A stretch of 6,328 nucleotides of DNA, taken from assembly GCA_947175455.1 (NCBI GenBank), contig CAMWMW010000114.1, positions 1 through 6,328 on the forward strand. The letters run 5' to 3'. Both the position numbers and the translations under genes were made by a program. Shown here piece after piece: positions 1 to 6,328 of the stretch; position 1 is the first letter of the stretch, and the number at the start of each line of letters is the position of its first letter. The notes below the pieces were generated by a model. That model saw only the letters and a program-made list of their open reading frames with translations, did no database searches and was not told the DNA's origin. Source of the DNA: an uncultured Porphyromonadaceae bacterium (GTDB lineage: Bacteria > Bacteroidota > Bacteroidia > Bacteroidales > Muribaculaceae).

Positions 1-1
1 G

Positions 2-436
2 CTGTTCCTTGTGTTGTCAAAATGGGGTTGGCCGGTAATCATCAAGATGATGGATTCACGTGCCGCCACCGTCGACCAGGGCGTGGAAGACGCGAAGCAA
101 GCCAAAGAGCAGCTTGACAACGCCCGTGAAGAGGCTAAGAAATATGTTGTCGAGGCTCAGGCGCGTCAGGCGGAGATGTTGCGCGAGGCAGCGCGCATGA
201 AGACCGAGATCATCGAGCAGGCAAAGAATGAAGCCGCCGATGCCGCCCGGAAAGAGATGGACGCTGCAAAAGCCGCAATCGAGCAGGCACGCAAAGAAGC
301 CGAGCTGCAATTTAGAAACGAGGTTGGCAGATTCTCGATCGATATCGCTGAGAAGATGGTCAGGAACCAGATGAAGAGCGATAAGGCGCAGACAGAACTT
401 GTCAACAAATTATTGGACGAAATAGAGAAAAACTGA
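2..436 (+). CDS. atpF: ATP synthase F0 subunit b (5' partial)
   Basis: This is the b subunit of the F1Fo ATP synthase, which anchors the peripheral stalk in the membrane and holds the F1 head still through delta. The visible 144 residues begin with the end of a hydrophobic membrane segment (LFLVLSKWGWPVIIKMMDSR), whose WGWPVI stretch is typical of the point where b proteins leave the membrane. A long Ala/Glu/Lys/Gln-rich helix follows, as expected for the dimeric coiled-coil stalk, ending in KLLDEIEKN. A GTG at 11 could be mistaken for the start, but the frame stays open and hydrophobic upstream to base 2, so the true start, probably some 15-25 codons earlier, lies outside the window. The TGA stop at 434-436 is 6 bases before atpH. 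The subunit name is secure from the sequence and the neighbours. Confidence 0.93.
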   Translation: MFLVLSKWGWPVIIKMMDSRAATVDQGVEDAKQAKEQLDNAREEAKKYVVEAQARQAEMLREAARMKTEIIEQAKNEAADAARKEMDAAKAAIEQARKEAELQFRNEVGRFSIDIAEKMVRNQMKSDKAQTELVNKLLDEIEKN

Positions 437-442
437 AAGTAG

Positions 443-988
443 ATGGTTTCCGGACTCATACCTCACCGCTATGCCAAGGCATTGTATAAGTTTGCCATGG
501 AAAGCAATAAAGCCAGCGAAGTTTATGAAGAGATGAAACGTGTTGTGGAATCTTTTCAGTCAAACCCCGAGCTGGAAAAAGTGCTGTCTAATCCATATGT
601 GGATCCGGCTGACAAAGAGAAGGTGCTATTGTCGGCGGCGGGCAAGGAGCCCGGAGATGACTACCGTCGGTTTGTGAAGCTTATCCTCGATCACAAGAGA
701 GAGGAGTTTGCCTATCTTATGGCGCTCGCTTACCGCGATATCTACCGCAAGGAGAACAATATCTCGCAGGTGATGATCACCACAGCCTCCTCCCTTCCGG
801 AAGAGGAGATGGAGAAACTGCGGGCGGTAGTGGAGAAATCATTCAAAGATACGAAGTTCGAATATTCCACACGTGTGAATCCGGATCTTATCGGCGGATT
901 CGTCATAGATGTGGATTCGACGAGAATGGATGCCTCCGTGAGTGGCGAGCTTGCACAATTACGTCAAAATCTCTTAAGAAGCAATTAA
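443..988 (+). CDS. atpH: ATP synthase F1 subunit delta
   Basis: This is the delta subunit (the OSCP homologue), which joins the top of the F1 alpha/beta head to the b-subunit stalk. Its 181 residues match the usual family length. The N-terminal helical domain opens with a typical start, [15 protein letters not shown] (residues 4-18), and includes [11 protein letters not shown] (48-58). The C-terminal region carries the family signature at 145-166, with [20 protein letters not shown] as its core. The ATG at 443 is chosen because it gives the family N-terminus at once and lies 6 bases after the atpF stop; no strong Shine-Dalgarno sequence is seen. The gene ends with TAA at 986-988 followed by a second in-frame TAA at 989-991, just before the atpA start at 993, so translation of the two is probably coupled. 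Confidence 0.96.
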   Translation: MVSGLIPHRYAKALYKFAMESNKASEVYEEMKRVVESFQSNPELEKVLSNPYVDPADKEKVLLSAAGKEPGDDYRRFVKLILDHKREEFAYLMALAYRDIYRKENNISQVMITTASSLPEEEMEKLRAVVEKSFKDTKFEYSTRVNPDLIGGFVIDVDSTRMDASVSGELAQLRQNLLRSN

Positions 989-992
989 TAAG

Positions 993-2576
993 ATGCTCAA
1001 TCCCAGCGAAATATCAGATGTTTTAAAACAAGAGCTTGAAAACATCAATTCAAAAGTCAAGTTTGAAGAGGTAGGCACAGTGCTTAGTGTCGGCGACGGC
1101 GTGGCGCATGTCTACGGACTTGAGAATGTGAGAAGTAATGAGCTCGTGGAGTTCGAGAACGGAGCGAAGGGTGTTGCTCTCAACCTTGAGGAAAGCAATG
1201 TCGGTGTCGTGCTTCTCGACAAAATGAATTCAATAACCGAGAACATGTCTGTAAGGCGCACGGGAGAGATTGCGTCTATTCAGGTTGGCGAGGGGCTTCT
1301 CGGGCGCGTCATCAACATGCTCGGCGAGCCAATCGACGGCAAAGGACCTATCGAGGGTAAACTCATACCGCTTCCACTGGAGCGCAAGGCGCCGGGCGTA
1401 ATTTTCCGCCAGCCGGTTGTTCAGCCCTTGCAGACCGGTATCAAGGCTGTAGACTCCATGATTCCGATCGGTCGTGGTCAGCGTGAGCTTATCATCGGTG
1501 ACCGTCAGGTAGGTAAAACTGCAATCGCCATTGATACGATAATCAATCAGAAGGAGAATTACGAGGCAGGCAAGCCTGTGTATTGCATATATGTGGCTAT
1601 CGGTCAGAAAGCGTCTACTGTTGCCGCTATTGTCAACACGCTTACCAAATATGGAGCGATGCCATATACTGTGGTTGTTGCCGCCAATGCGTCAGATTCC
1701 GCTTCCATGCGTTATTACGCTCCATTTGCCGGAGTGGCGATCGGAGAGTACTTCCGTGATTCAGGAAGAGACGCCCTTATCGTATATGACGACCTGTCGA
1801 AGCAGGCTGTGGCATATCGCGAGATCTCGCTTATTCTCAAGCGTCCGTCGGGGCGTGAGGCATATCCCGGTGATATTTTCTATCTTCATTCGCGTCTTCT
1901 TGAACGCGCCGCAAAGATTATCGGTGACCAGAAAGTCGTGGAGAACATGAACGACCTTCCCGAGGTCATGAAGCCTATCGTGAAAGGAGGCGGCTCGCTT
2001 ACGGCACTTCCTATCATCGAGACTCAAGCAGGAGACGTGTCTGCTTATATTCCGACCAATGTGATTTCAATCACAGACGGTCAGATATTCCTTGAGACAG
2101 CGTTGTTCAATCAGGGTATACGTCCGGCGATCAACGTAGGTATTTCCGTGTCTCGTGTGGGTGGTAACGCACAGGTCAAGGCGATGAAGAAGGTGGCAGG
2201 TACACTGAAAATCGCGCAGGCACAGTATCGCGAGCTTGAGTCGTTCACAAAATTCGGCGGCGATGTGGATCCTGTGACTGCCAAGGTTATAGATACCGGT
2301 CGTAAGAACCAGCAGCTTCTTATCCAGCCTCAGTATCATCCGTGGCGGGTAGAGAACGAGATTGCCGTAATTTTCTGTGGTGTCAACGGACTTCTTGAGA
2401 ATGTGCCTATAGAGAAAGTGGGAATATTCCAGGAGCAGCTCCTGCAGATGCTTCAGATGAAATATCAGAAAGAGGTGCTTGACGAACTTCGTCAAGGCAG
2501 GCTTACAGATGAGGTTTCCGAAAAGCTCACCATATGTGCGAAAGAGGTTGCCGATTCTTTAAGTGCGGTAAAATGA
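993..2576 (+). CDS. atpA: ATP synthase F1 subunit alpha
   Basis: This is the alpha subunit of F1, which alternates with beta in the hexameric head, binds non-catalytic nucleotide and supplies the arginine finger to the catalytic sites. The 527-residue protein has, in order, an N-terminal beta-barrel domain (about 25-95), the nucleotide-binding domain with P-loop GDRQVGKT at 169-176 (Lys175, Thr176), a Walker B-type stretch ALIVYDD at 261-267, the [20 protein letters not shown] block (288-307), and the alpha/beta signature [10 protein letters not shown] at 378-387, followed directly by Arg388, the expected arginine finger. A helical C-terminal domain closes the chain. The P-loop has Val173 where Thr is usual. 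The length is slightly above the roughly 500-515 residues of many bacterial alphas. The start is 4 bases after the atpH stop. Beta (atpD) is not in the window, but these features exclude beta as an alternative. Confidence 0.98.
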   Translation: MLNPSEISDVLKQELENINSKVKFEEVGTVLSVGDGVAHVYGLENVRSNELVEFENGAKGVALNLEESNVGVVLLDKMNSITENMSVRRTGEIASIQVGEGLLGRVINMLGEPIDGKGPIEGKLIPLPLERKAPGVIFRQPVVQPLQTGIKAVDSMIPIGRGQRELIIGDRQVGKTAIAIDTIINQKENYEAGKPVYCIYVAIGQKASTVAAIVNTLTKYGAMPYTVVVAANASDSASMRYYAPFAGVAIGEYFRDSGRDALIVYDDLSKQAVAYREISLILKRPSGREAYPGDIFYLHSRLLERAAKIIGDQKVVENMNDLPEVMKPIVKGGGSLTALPIIETQAGDVSAYIPTNVISITDGQIFLETALFNQGIRPAINVGISVSRVGGNAQVKAMKKVAGTLKIAQAQYRELESFTKFGGDVDPVTAKVIDTGRKNQQLLIQPQYHPWRVENEIAVIFCGVNGLLENVPIEKVGIFQEQLLQMLQMKYQKEVLDELRQGRLTDEVSEKLTICAKEVADSLSAVK

Positions 2577-2602
2577 TCCTCTAACCTTATAACAATCATT
2601 TA

Positions 2603-3490
2603 ATGGCAACCCTTAAGGAATTAAAAATACGCATCGGTTCCGTAGCGTCAAGTGAAAAGATCACCGGAGCCATGAAGATGATATCATCGGCGAAAGTGCA
2701 TAAGGAGGAGCAGAGTCTGCGCCGTCTGAAGCCCTTCAAGGATCAGATAAAATCGATCATGGGACATATATTGTCGACCGGAGAGAATTTCAATTCGCCC
2801 CTAATCGAGTCAAGAGAGGTGAAGCGTGCCGGAATAGTGGTGTATGGATCGGATGACGGTCTGTGCGGCGCATACAACATCAACATTTTCAAAGGTCTTC
2901 TGATTGAGATTGACCGTCTGAAGCAGGAATATGGCAGAGAACTCCATGTAGAGTTGTATCCCGTAGGCAAGAAGATGACCAAAGCTGTCCGACATCTTGA
3001 AAGCGATCTTTTGGAAGTGAAAGTTTTCGAAAGAGTCGATTCAAAGATGCCGGGAGAAGTCGTGACCGGGTTTACAAAGAAGCTCCGCGACGCATTCCTT
3101 GCCGGTGAGCTTGACATCGTGGAGACTGTGTATATGAATTTCCGTTCCATGAGCCGTCAGACGCTGACCACAGAGCAGCTTTTCCCTGTTACCGAGAAGA
3201 TGCTCACATCCGGAACGGAAGGGGAAGATGACAACAGACTTTACATTTTCGAGCCGGATGCGAACAGCATATTCAATGAGGTGTTGCCAATGTTTGTGAT
3301 GTCTACGATGCAGGAAATCACCGTTCAGAACCGTGCCTCCGAGCAGGCAGCGCGTGTAATGGCGATGCAGAGCGCTAACGACAACGCAAAAAAACTCTTC
3401 GACGAGCTTCAGCTTGAATACAATAAGCTGCGTCAGCAGAGCATCACCACCGAACTTCTCGACATTCTGGGAGGTCAGGTGGAAAGATAA
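2603..3490 (+). CDS. atpG: ATP synthase F1 subunit gamma
   Basis: This is the gamma subunit, the central rotor shaft that couples c-ring rotation to conformational change in the alpha/beta head. Its 295 residues fit the family. The N-terminal helix (MATLKELKIRIGSVASSEKITGAMKMISSAK, read as residues 1-31 in two parts) is diagnostic, the middle domain contains the conserved block SDDGLCGAYN at 83-92, and the C-terminal helix runs through SEQAARVMAMQSANDNAKK (246-264) to ITTELLDILGG (281-291). Two small departures from the family are visible: Asp85 in a block usually reading SDRGLCG or similar, and Gln292 in place of the usual Ala after the final Gly-Gly. The ATG at 2603 gives the family N-terminus and follows a 26-base AT-rich gap without a Shine-Dalgarno sequence. 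No atpD or atpC follows; the next gene is nuoI. Confidence 0.97.
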   Translation: MATLKELKIRIGSVASSEKITGAMKMISSAKVHKEEQSLRRLKPFKDQIKSIMGHILSTGENFNSPLIESREVKRAGIVVYGSDDGLCGAYNINIFKGLLIEIDRLKQEYGRELHVELYPVGKKMTKAVRHLESDLLEVKVFERVDSKMPGEVVTGFTKKLRDAFLAGELDIVETVYMNFRSMSRQTLTTEQLFPVTEKMLTSGTEGEDDNRLYIFEPDANSIFNEVLPMFVMSTMQEITVQNRASEQAARVMAMQSANDNAKKLFDELQLEYNKLRQQSITTELLDILGGQVER

Positions 3491-3547
3491 CCGATTCAGA
3501 ATACGATATTAATTAAACTCATAAAAAGAACCAACCTAAAAAGCTAC
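3491..3547 (+). other. AT-rich junction between the atp and nuo genes
   Basis: These 57 bases are the longest non-coding stretch in the window and separate the last ATP synthase gene from nuoI. They are A/T-rich (including ATATTAATTAAA and AAAAAG) and contain no hairpin followed by a T-run, so no intrinsic terminator is seen. I find no match to the Bacteroidota-type promoter pattern (TTTG near -33, TAnnTTTG near -7). The simplest reading is an untranslated leader inside a continuous transcript, though a weak or unrecognised promoter cannot be excluded. The stretch just before nuoI is A-rich, which suits Bacteroidota starts that lack Shine-Dalgarno sequences. Confidence 0.5.
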
Positions 3548-4066
3548 ATGGGCAGTATAAAAGAATATTTCTCGTCAGTGGGGCAGGGGGTAAAGAGTCT
3601 GCTTGTGGGAATGGGAGTTACCGGCAAAGAGTTTGTGACACCCAAAATCACGGAGCAGTATCCGGAAAACAGAAAGACATTGCAGATAGCAGATCGTTTC
3701 CGGGCTGAGCTTACCTTGAAATATGATGCCGAGGGGCGTCACCGCTGTATCGCCTGCGGAATCTGCCAGATGAATTGTCCTAACGGAACAATCAGTCTGA
3801 CCACAAAGATGGTAGAGCTTCCCGATGGCAAGAAGAAGCGTAAACTCGACAAGTATATGTATGATCTGGGCAGTTGCACATTCTGTATGCTCTGTGTCAC
3901 CACATGTCCTCAGGACGCGCTTGAATTTTCCAACGATTTCGAGCAGGCTGTATTCACACGCGACGCTCTTGTCAAACAGCTGAACTATCGTCCGGAGCCG
4001 GCTGATCCGGTACCGGCACCCAAACCGGCGCCTGTAACGGCAGATGCACCCGCAGCTGAGAAATAA
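3548..4066 (+). CDS. nuoI: NADH-quinone oxidoreductase subunit I (ferredoxin-type, 2x[4Fe-4S])
   Basis: NuoI is the complex I subunit that carries clusters N6a and N6b and passes electrons toward the cluster next to the quinone site. The 172-residue protein has two complete cysteine motifs: C67-x2-C70-x2-C73-x3-C77-P (CIACGICQMNCP) and C110-x2-C113-x2-C116-x3-C120-P (CTFCMLCVTTCP). The N-terminal part (about 1-50) holds amphipathic stretches and TPKITEQYPENR (31-42), as in Bacteroidota NuoI proteins. The C-terminus from residue 149 is a Pro/Ala-rich, probably disordered tail. A generic 2[4Fe-4S] ferredoxin is the main alternative, but nuoJ, nuoK and nuoL directly downstream settle the name. 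The upstream partners expected in a nuo cluster (nuoA, B, C/D, H) are not next to it; atpG is. Whether the complex uses NADH cannot be told here: Bacteroides-type Nuo clusters are known to lack nuoE, F and G. Confidence 0.94.
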   Translation: MGSIKEYFSSVGQGVKSLLVGMGVTGKEFVTPKITEQYPENRKTLQIADRFRAELTLKYDAEGRHRCIACGICQMNCPNGTISLTTKMVELPDGKKKRKLDKYMYDLGSCTFCMLCVTTCPQDALEFSNDFEQAVFTRDALVKQLNYRPEPADPVPAPKPAPVTADAPAAEK

Positions 4067-4112
4067 CAGCCGGAAAACGACAATAACCATAGAATTAAAA
4101 ATTTCACAATAA
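4067..4112 (+). other. AT-rich leader between nuoI and nuoJ
   Basis: This 46-base gap becomes strongly A/T-rich in its second half (ATTAAAAATTTCACAATAA just before the nuoJ ATG). It has no Shine-Dalgarno sequence and no terminator-like hairpin with a T-run. It resembles the AT-rich, unstructured leaders that support translation initiation in Bacteroidota. No promoter consensus is recognised, so read-through from nuoI is assumed. Confidence 0.45.
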
Positions 4113-4640
4113 ATGGATTCAGTAGCAAATATAATTTTGTATTTCGTGGTGGCCATATGCATGACCGTCTTTTCGGTTATGGCTGTCACGTCGCGCAGAA
4201 TACTCCGTGCTGCCACATATCTGCTGTTTGTGCTTATCAGCACATCGGTGATATATTTCCAGCTCGGCTACGAGTTTCTCGGTGCCGTGCAGATAGCAGT
4301 CTACGCGGGGGGTATCATGGTGCTGTTCGTGTTTGCGATTCTTCTGACCCGCAGACCGGGCGACATGTCTGCCCCTCTTGAGTCACACCGCCGGGCACTC
4401 GGAATATCTATCTCCGTAGCCGGATGTGTTCTTCTGCTGCTTGCTCTCTTCTACATGCCTCTACTCAACGGAGTGTCTCTTATCGAGGCGATAGACTCGG
4501 GAAACAGGATTACGATGCATGACATCGGCGTTGCCTTCACAGGTACATCCAGATTCCAGTATCTCCTGCCGTTCGAGGCTGTCAGTGTTTTATTACTTGC
4601 ATGTATCATCGGCGGCGTTGTTGTTGCCCGTAAAAGATAA
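4113..4640 (+). CDS. nuoJ: NADH-quinone oxidoreductase subunit J (membrane)
   Basis: NuoJ is a membrane subunit of complex I that sits between the quinone/NuoH region and the antiporter-like subunits and takes part in the chain of charged residues crossing the membrane arm. The 175-residue protein shows five likely membrane helices at about 5-24, 30-48, 56-78, 97-115 and 151-172. The third helix carries the family's most recognisable stretch, GAVQIAVYAGGIMVLFVFAI (57-76), preceded by Glu54, which corresponds to the conserved acidic residue there. A further acidic residue, Glu155, opens the last helix (LLPFEAVSVLLL). The ATG at 4113 starts directly at the first helix. The TAA stop is 6 bases before nuoK, so the two are probably translated together. 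Confidence 0.95.
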   Translation: MDSVANIILYFVVAICMTVFSVMAVTSRRILRAATYLLFVLISTSVIYFQLGYEFLGAVQIAVYAGGIMVLFVFAILLTRRPGDMSAPLESHRRALGISISVAGCVLLLLALFYMPLLNGVSLIEAIDSGNRITMHDIGVAFTGTSRFQYLLPFEAVSVLLLACIIGGVVVARKR

Positions 4641-4646
4641 ACAGAT

Positions 4647-4958
4647 ATGGATTTAAGCATGTTATGGTATCTTGTGCCGAGCGTCATTATGTTTGCCGCC
4701 GGCGTCTACGGGTTCGTGACCCGCAAGAATATGATCGCGCTGCTGATTTCATTGGAGCTGATGCTCAATTCGGCTGATTTGAATTTTGTGGTTTTCAACC
4801 GCTATCTTTTCCCCGGTTCCATGGAAGGAATGGTCTTCACTCTCTTCGCCATCGCCATCGCCGCAGCTGAAACAGCCATCGCCATCGCGATTATCGTGAA
4901 TATCTATCGTGCCGTGGGTAACACGGATATCAACAGTGTTAAAAAAATGAAATACTAA
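4647..4958 (+). CDS. nuoK: NADH-quinone oxidoreductase subunit K (membrane)
   Basis: NuoK is the small three-helix membrane subunit of complex I, related to MrpC of Na+/H+ antiporters. At 103 residues it has the usual length. Helices lie at about 5-24, 29-50 and 62-87. The conserved buried acids are both present: Glu37 in SLELMLNSADLNF (35-47) and Glu75 in AAAETAIAIAII (72-83), equivalent to the Glu36 and Glu72 shown to matter for coupling in Escherichia coli. The DNA around Glu75 contains a 14-base direct repeat that encodes Ala-Ile runs on both sides of it. The ATG lies in AGATATGGA, the same nine bases found at the nuoL start. The gene is 6 bases after nuoJ and 3 bases before nuoL, which suggests translational coupling. 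Confidence 0.96.
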   Translation: MDLSMLWYLVPSVIMFAAGVYGFVTRKNMIALLISLELMLNSADLNFVVFNRYLFPGSMEGMVFTLFAIAIAAAETAIAIAIIVNIYRAVGNTDINSVKKMKY

Positions 4959-4961
4959 GAT

Positions 4962-6328
4962 ATGGACATTACACTTCCAATTTTGATTCTGGCTCTGCCG
5001 TTCACAATGTTCCTTATCTTGGGAATAGGCGGTGTCAAGATGTCGCGCAAGCTTGCAGGTGTTTTAGGTATCTGCGGCAACGGCGCGTTGCTTGCAATGG
5101 CTTATACAGTGGCTTTCACGTATTTCTTCAGCGGAAATCCTGAATTTATTGCCGACGGTATCCGCCAGCAGGTGCAGCTTTTCGATGTGACATGGCTTGC
5201 GTTTACAGAACGCATGGTCGTGAACATAGGTTTCCTTCTGGATCCTATCAGCGCCATGATGCTCATTGTGATCACCACAATTTCGTTTATGGTTCACCTC
5301 TACAGCTGGGGATATATGGAGCATGAGCCGGGATTCCAGCGTTATTACGCATTCCTTTCGCTCTTCACATTCTCCATGCTCGGACTTGTAGTTGCAACCA
5401 ACATTTTCCAGATGTATATTTTCTGGGAGCTTGTGGGTGTGTCTTCCTACCTTCTCATAGGATTCTTCTACAAACTTCCCTCGGCTGTCTCCGCATCTAA
5501 GAAGGCATTTATCGTTACACGTTTTGCCGACCTCTTCATGTTGATCGGTATTCTGGTCCTTTCATATTTTGTAGCCCAGACTCCGGCAGACGGTCCTCTT
5601 GGCGGCGCGTCAGCGTTCAACTTCCTCATGCTCAATTCCGAGTCCGCGAATGTACTTGCTTCCACCGCGGGTGCGACATTCCTCGGCGGTTCAGTGCTTA
5701 CCTGGGCGATGATTCTCATTTTCGTGGGAGGTATGGGTAAGTCGGCAATGATGCCTTTGCATATCTGGCTTCCCGATGCAATGGAAGGTCCGACACCTGT
5801 GTCGGCGCTTATCCACGCAGCGACCATGGTCGTGGCGGGTGTCTATCTTGTGGCACGTTTCTTCCCGCTTTATCTTATCGTTCCTGACTCGCTGACATTC
5901 ATTACCGTAGTTGGTGCGATAACAGCATTCTACGCGGCGGTCGTTGCATGTTGCCAGATTGACATCAAGCGTATTCTCGCATTCTCCACAATATCTCAGA
6001 TCGCATTCATGATGGTTTCACTCGGTGTCGCAAGACCTGAGCTCCATGACGGTCTCGGCTATATGGCATCGATGTTCCATCTCTTCACTCATGCGATGTT
6101 CAAGGCTCTTCTCTTCCTCGGAGCCGGTGCCCTGATACATGCCGTGCATTCGAACAATTACACCGAGATGGGCGGCATGCGCAAATATATGCCGATCACT
6201 CACTGGACATTCCTCATCGGATGTCTTGCCATCGCCGGTATTTTCCCGCTCTCAGGATTCTGGTCGAAAGACGAGATGCTGTCGTCAATGTACGCCAACA
6301 ACTGGATATGGGGCGCGTGGATGACAAT
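4962..6328 (+). CDS. nuoL: NADH-quinone oxidoreductase subunit L (antiporter-like, 3' partial)
   Basis: NuoL is the distal antiporter-like ion-pumping subunit of complex I. I read 455 codons from the ATG at 4962 with no stop before the window edge; family members are usually above 600 residues, so the last helices and the long lateral helix are missing. The N-terminus and TM1-3 (about 1-125) precede the conserved core. Key residues can be placed by comparison with Escherichia coli NuoL: Glu156 in FWELVGVSSYLL, Lys260 in GGMGKSAMMPLHIWLPDAM (256-274), His285 in SALIHAATMV, Lys336 in DIKRILAFSTISQ, His373, His377 and Lys381 in FHLFTHAMFKALLFL, and Lys436 in SGFWSKDE. All pump residues expected in this part are thus intact. 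NuoM, NuoN or MrpA/D proteins are related alternatives, but the position after nuoK and the match across this core favour NuoL. The start lies 3 bases after the nuoK stop. Confidence 0.95.
   Translation, partial: MDITLPILILALPFTMFLILGIGGVKMSRKLAGVLGICGNGALLAMAYTVAFTYFFSGNPEFIADGIRQQVQLFDVTWLAFTERMVVNIGFLLDPISAMMLIVITTISFMVHLYSWGYMEHEPGFQRYYAFLSLFTFSMLGLVVATNIFQMYIFWELVGVSSYLLIGFFYKLPSAVSASKKAFIVTRFADLFMLIGILVLSYFVAQTPADGPLGGASAFNFLMLNSESANVLASTAGATFLGGSVLTWAMILIFVGGMGKSAMMPLHIWLPDAMEGPTPVSALIHAATMVVAGVYLVARFFPLYLIVPDSLTFITVVGAITAFYAAVVACCQIDIKRILAFSTISQIAFMMVSLGVARPELHDGLGYMASMFHLFTHAMFKALLFLGAGALIHAVHSNNYTEMGGMRKYMPITHWTFLIGCLAIAGIFPLSGFWSKDEMLSSMYANNWIWGAWMT

Noticed and set aside
11..13. 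GTG at 11 as the start of atpF
   Set aside because: The frame continues upstream to the window edge with hydrophobic residues that belong to the membrane anchor, so starting at 11 would cut the anchor.
1761..2495. Minus-strand open frames opposite atpA (1761-2027 and 2067-2495)
   Set aside because: Both lie wholly inside atpA, have no recognisable family features and no separate start context.
3491..3547. A transcription terminator or new promoter between atpG and nuoI
   Set aside because: No stem-loop with a T-run and no TTTG / TAnnTTTG pair could be found by eye; the region is only AT-rich.
4091..4106. Possible hairpin GAATTAAAAATTTC before nuoJ
   Set aside because: The arms pair over only about three bases with mismatches inside, too weak for a regulatory stem.
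3575..4243. A 222-codon open frame on the minus strand across nuoI and the start of nuoJ
   Set aside because: It lies opposite two clearly conserved genes, its translation is rich in Cys, Arg and His without a recognisable domain, and it spans an intergenic gap of the other strand. It is best explained as a by-product of codon bias.
5468..5827. A minus-strand open frame of 119 codons opposite nuoL
   Set aside because: The + strand frame here encodes the most conserved part of NuoL, including Lys260 and His285; the opposite frame shows no domain.
1..6328. Mobile elements, tRNA or rRNA genes, CRISPR arrays, defence or other accessory systems
   Set aside because: Conserved genes fill almost all of the window, the gaps are at most 57 bases, and no terminal inverted repeats, tRNA-like folds or spaced repeats were seen.

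Overview
The window is a tightly packed block of housekeeping bioenergetic genes, all on the + strand: the 3' part of an F-type ATP synthase operon (atpF-atpH-atpA-atpG), followed directly by genes for membrane and iron-sulfur subunits of a complex I-type oxidoreductase (nuoI-nuoJ-nuoK-nuoL). Both window edges cut genes: atpF lacks its 5' end and nuoL its 3' end. Coding sequence fills nearly everything; the largest gap is 57 bases.

The likely host is a member of the Bacteroidales (Bacteroidota), perhaps from the Muribaculaceae or a related gut lineage. This is inferred from the protein character of AtpA, AtpG and NuoI, from translation starts with A-rich leaders and no clear Shine-Dalgarno sequence, from roughly balanced base composition, and from atpG not being followed by atpD and atpC. 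In Bacteroidota the beta and epsilon genes usually lie at the front of the atp cluster. The family-level guess is weak.

Layout: 2-436 atpF (b subunit, 5' partial); 443-988 atpH (delta); 993-2576 atpA (alpha); 2603-3490 atpG (gamma); 57-base AT-rich gap; 3548-4066 nuoI (2x[4Fe-4S]); 46-base AT-rich gap; 4113-4640 nuoJ; 4647-4958 nuoK; 4962-6328 nuoL (3' partial, still open at the window end). Spacings of 3 to 6 bases at atpF/atpH, atpH/atpA, nuoJ/nuoK and nuoK/nuoL indicate co-transcription and probable translational coupling.

Functionally, the Nuo membrane arm pumps ions when electrons pass to quinone, and the ATP synthase uses the gradient. AtpF and AtpH form the peripheral stalk, AtpA is the non-catalytic part of the F1 head, and AtpG is the rotor shaft. 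NuoI carries clusters N6a and N6b toward the quinone site, and NuoJ, NuoK and NuoL are membrane subunits, NuoL being the distal antiporter-like one.

I found no mobile element, RNA gene, CRISPR array, clear promoter or terminator, and no undescribed system. The observation most worth a second look is the direct joining of atpG to nuoI, without nuoA, B, C/D or H between them. The smaller points are residue-level variants in AtpA and AtpG, a Pro/Ala-rich tail on NuoI and longer loops in NuoL.
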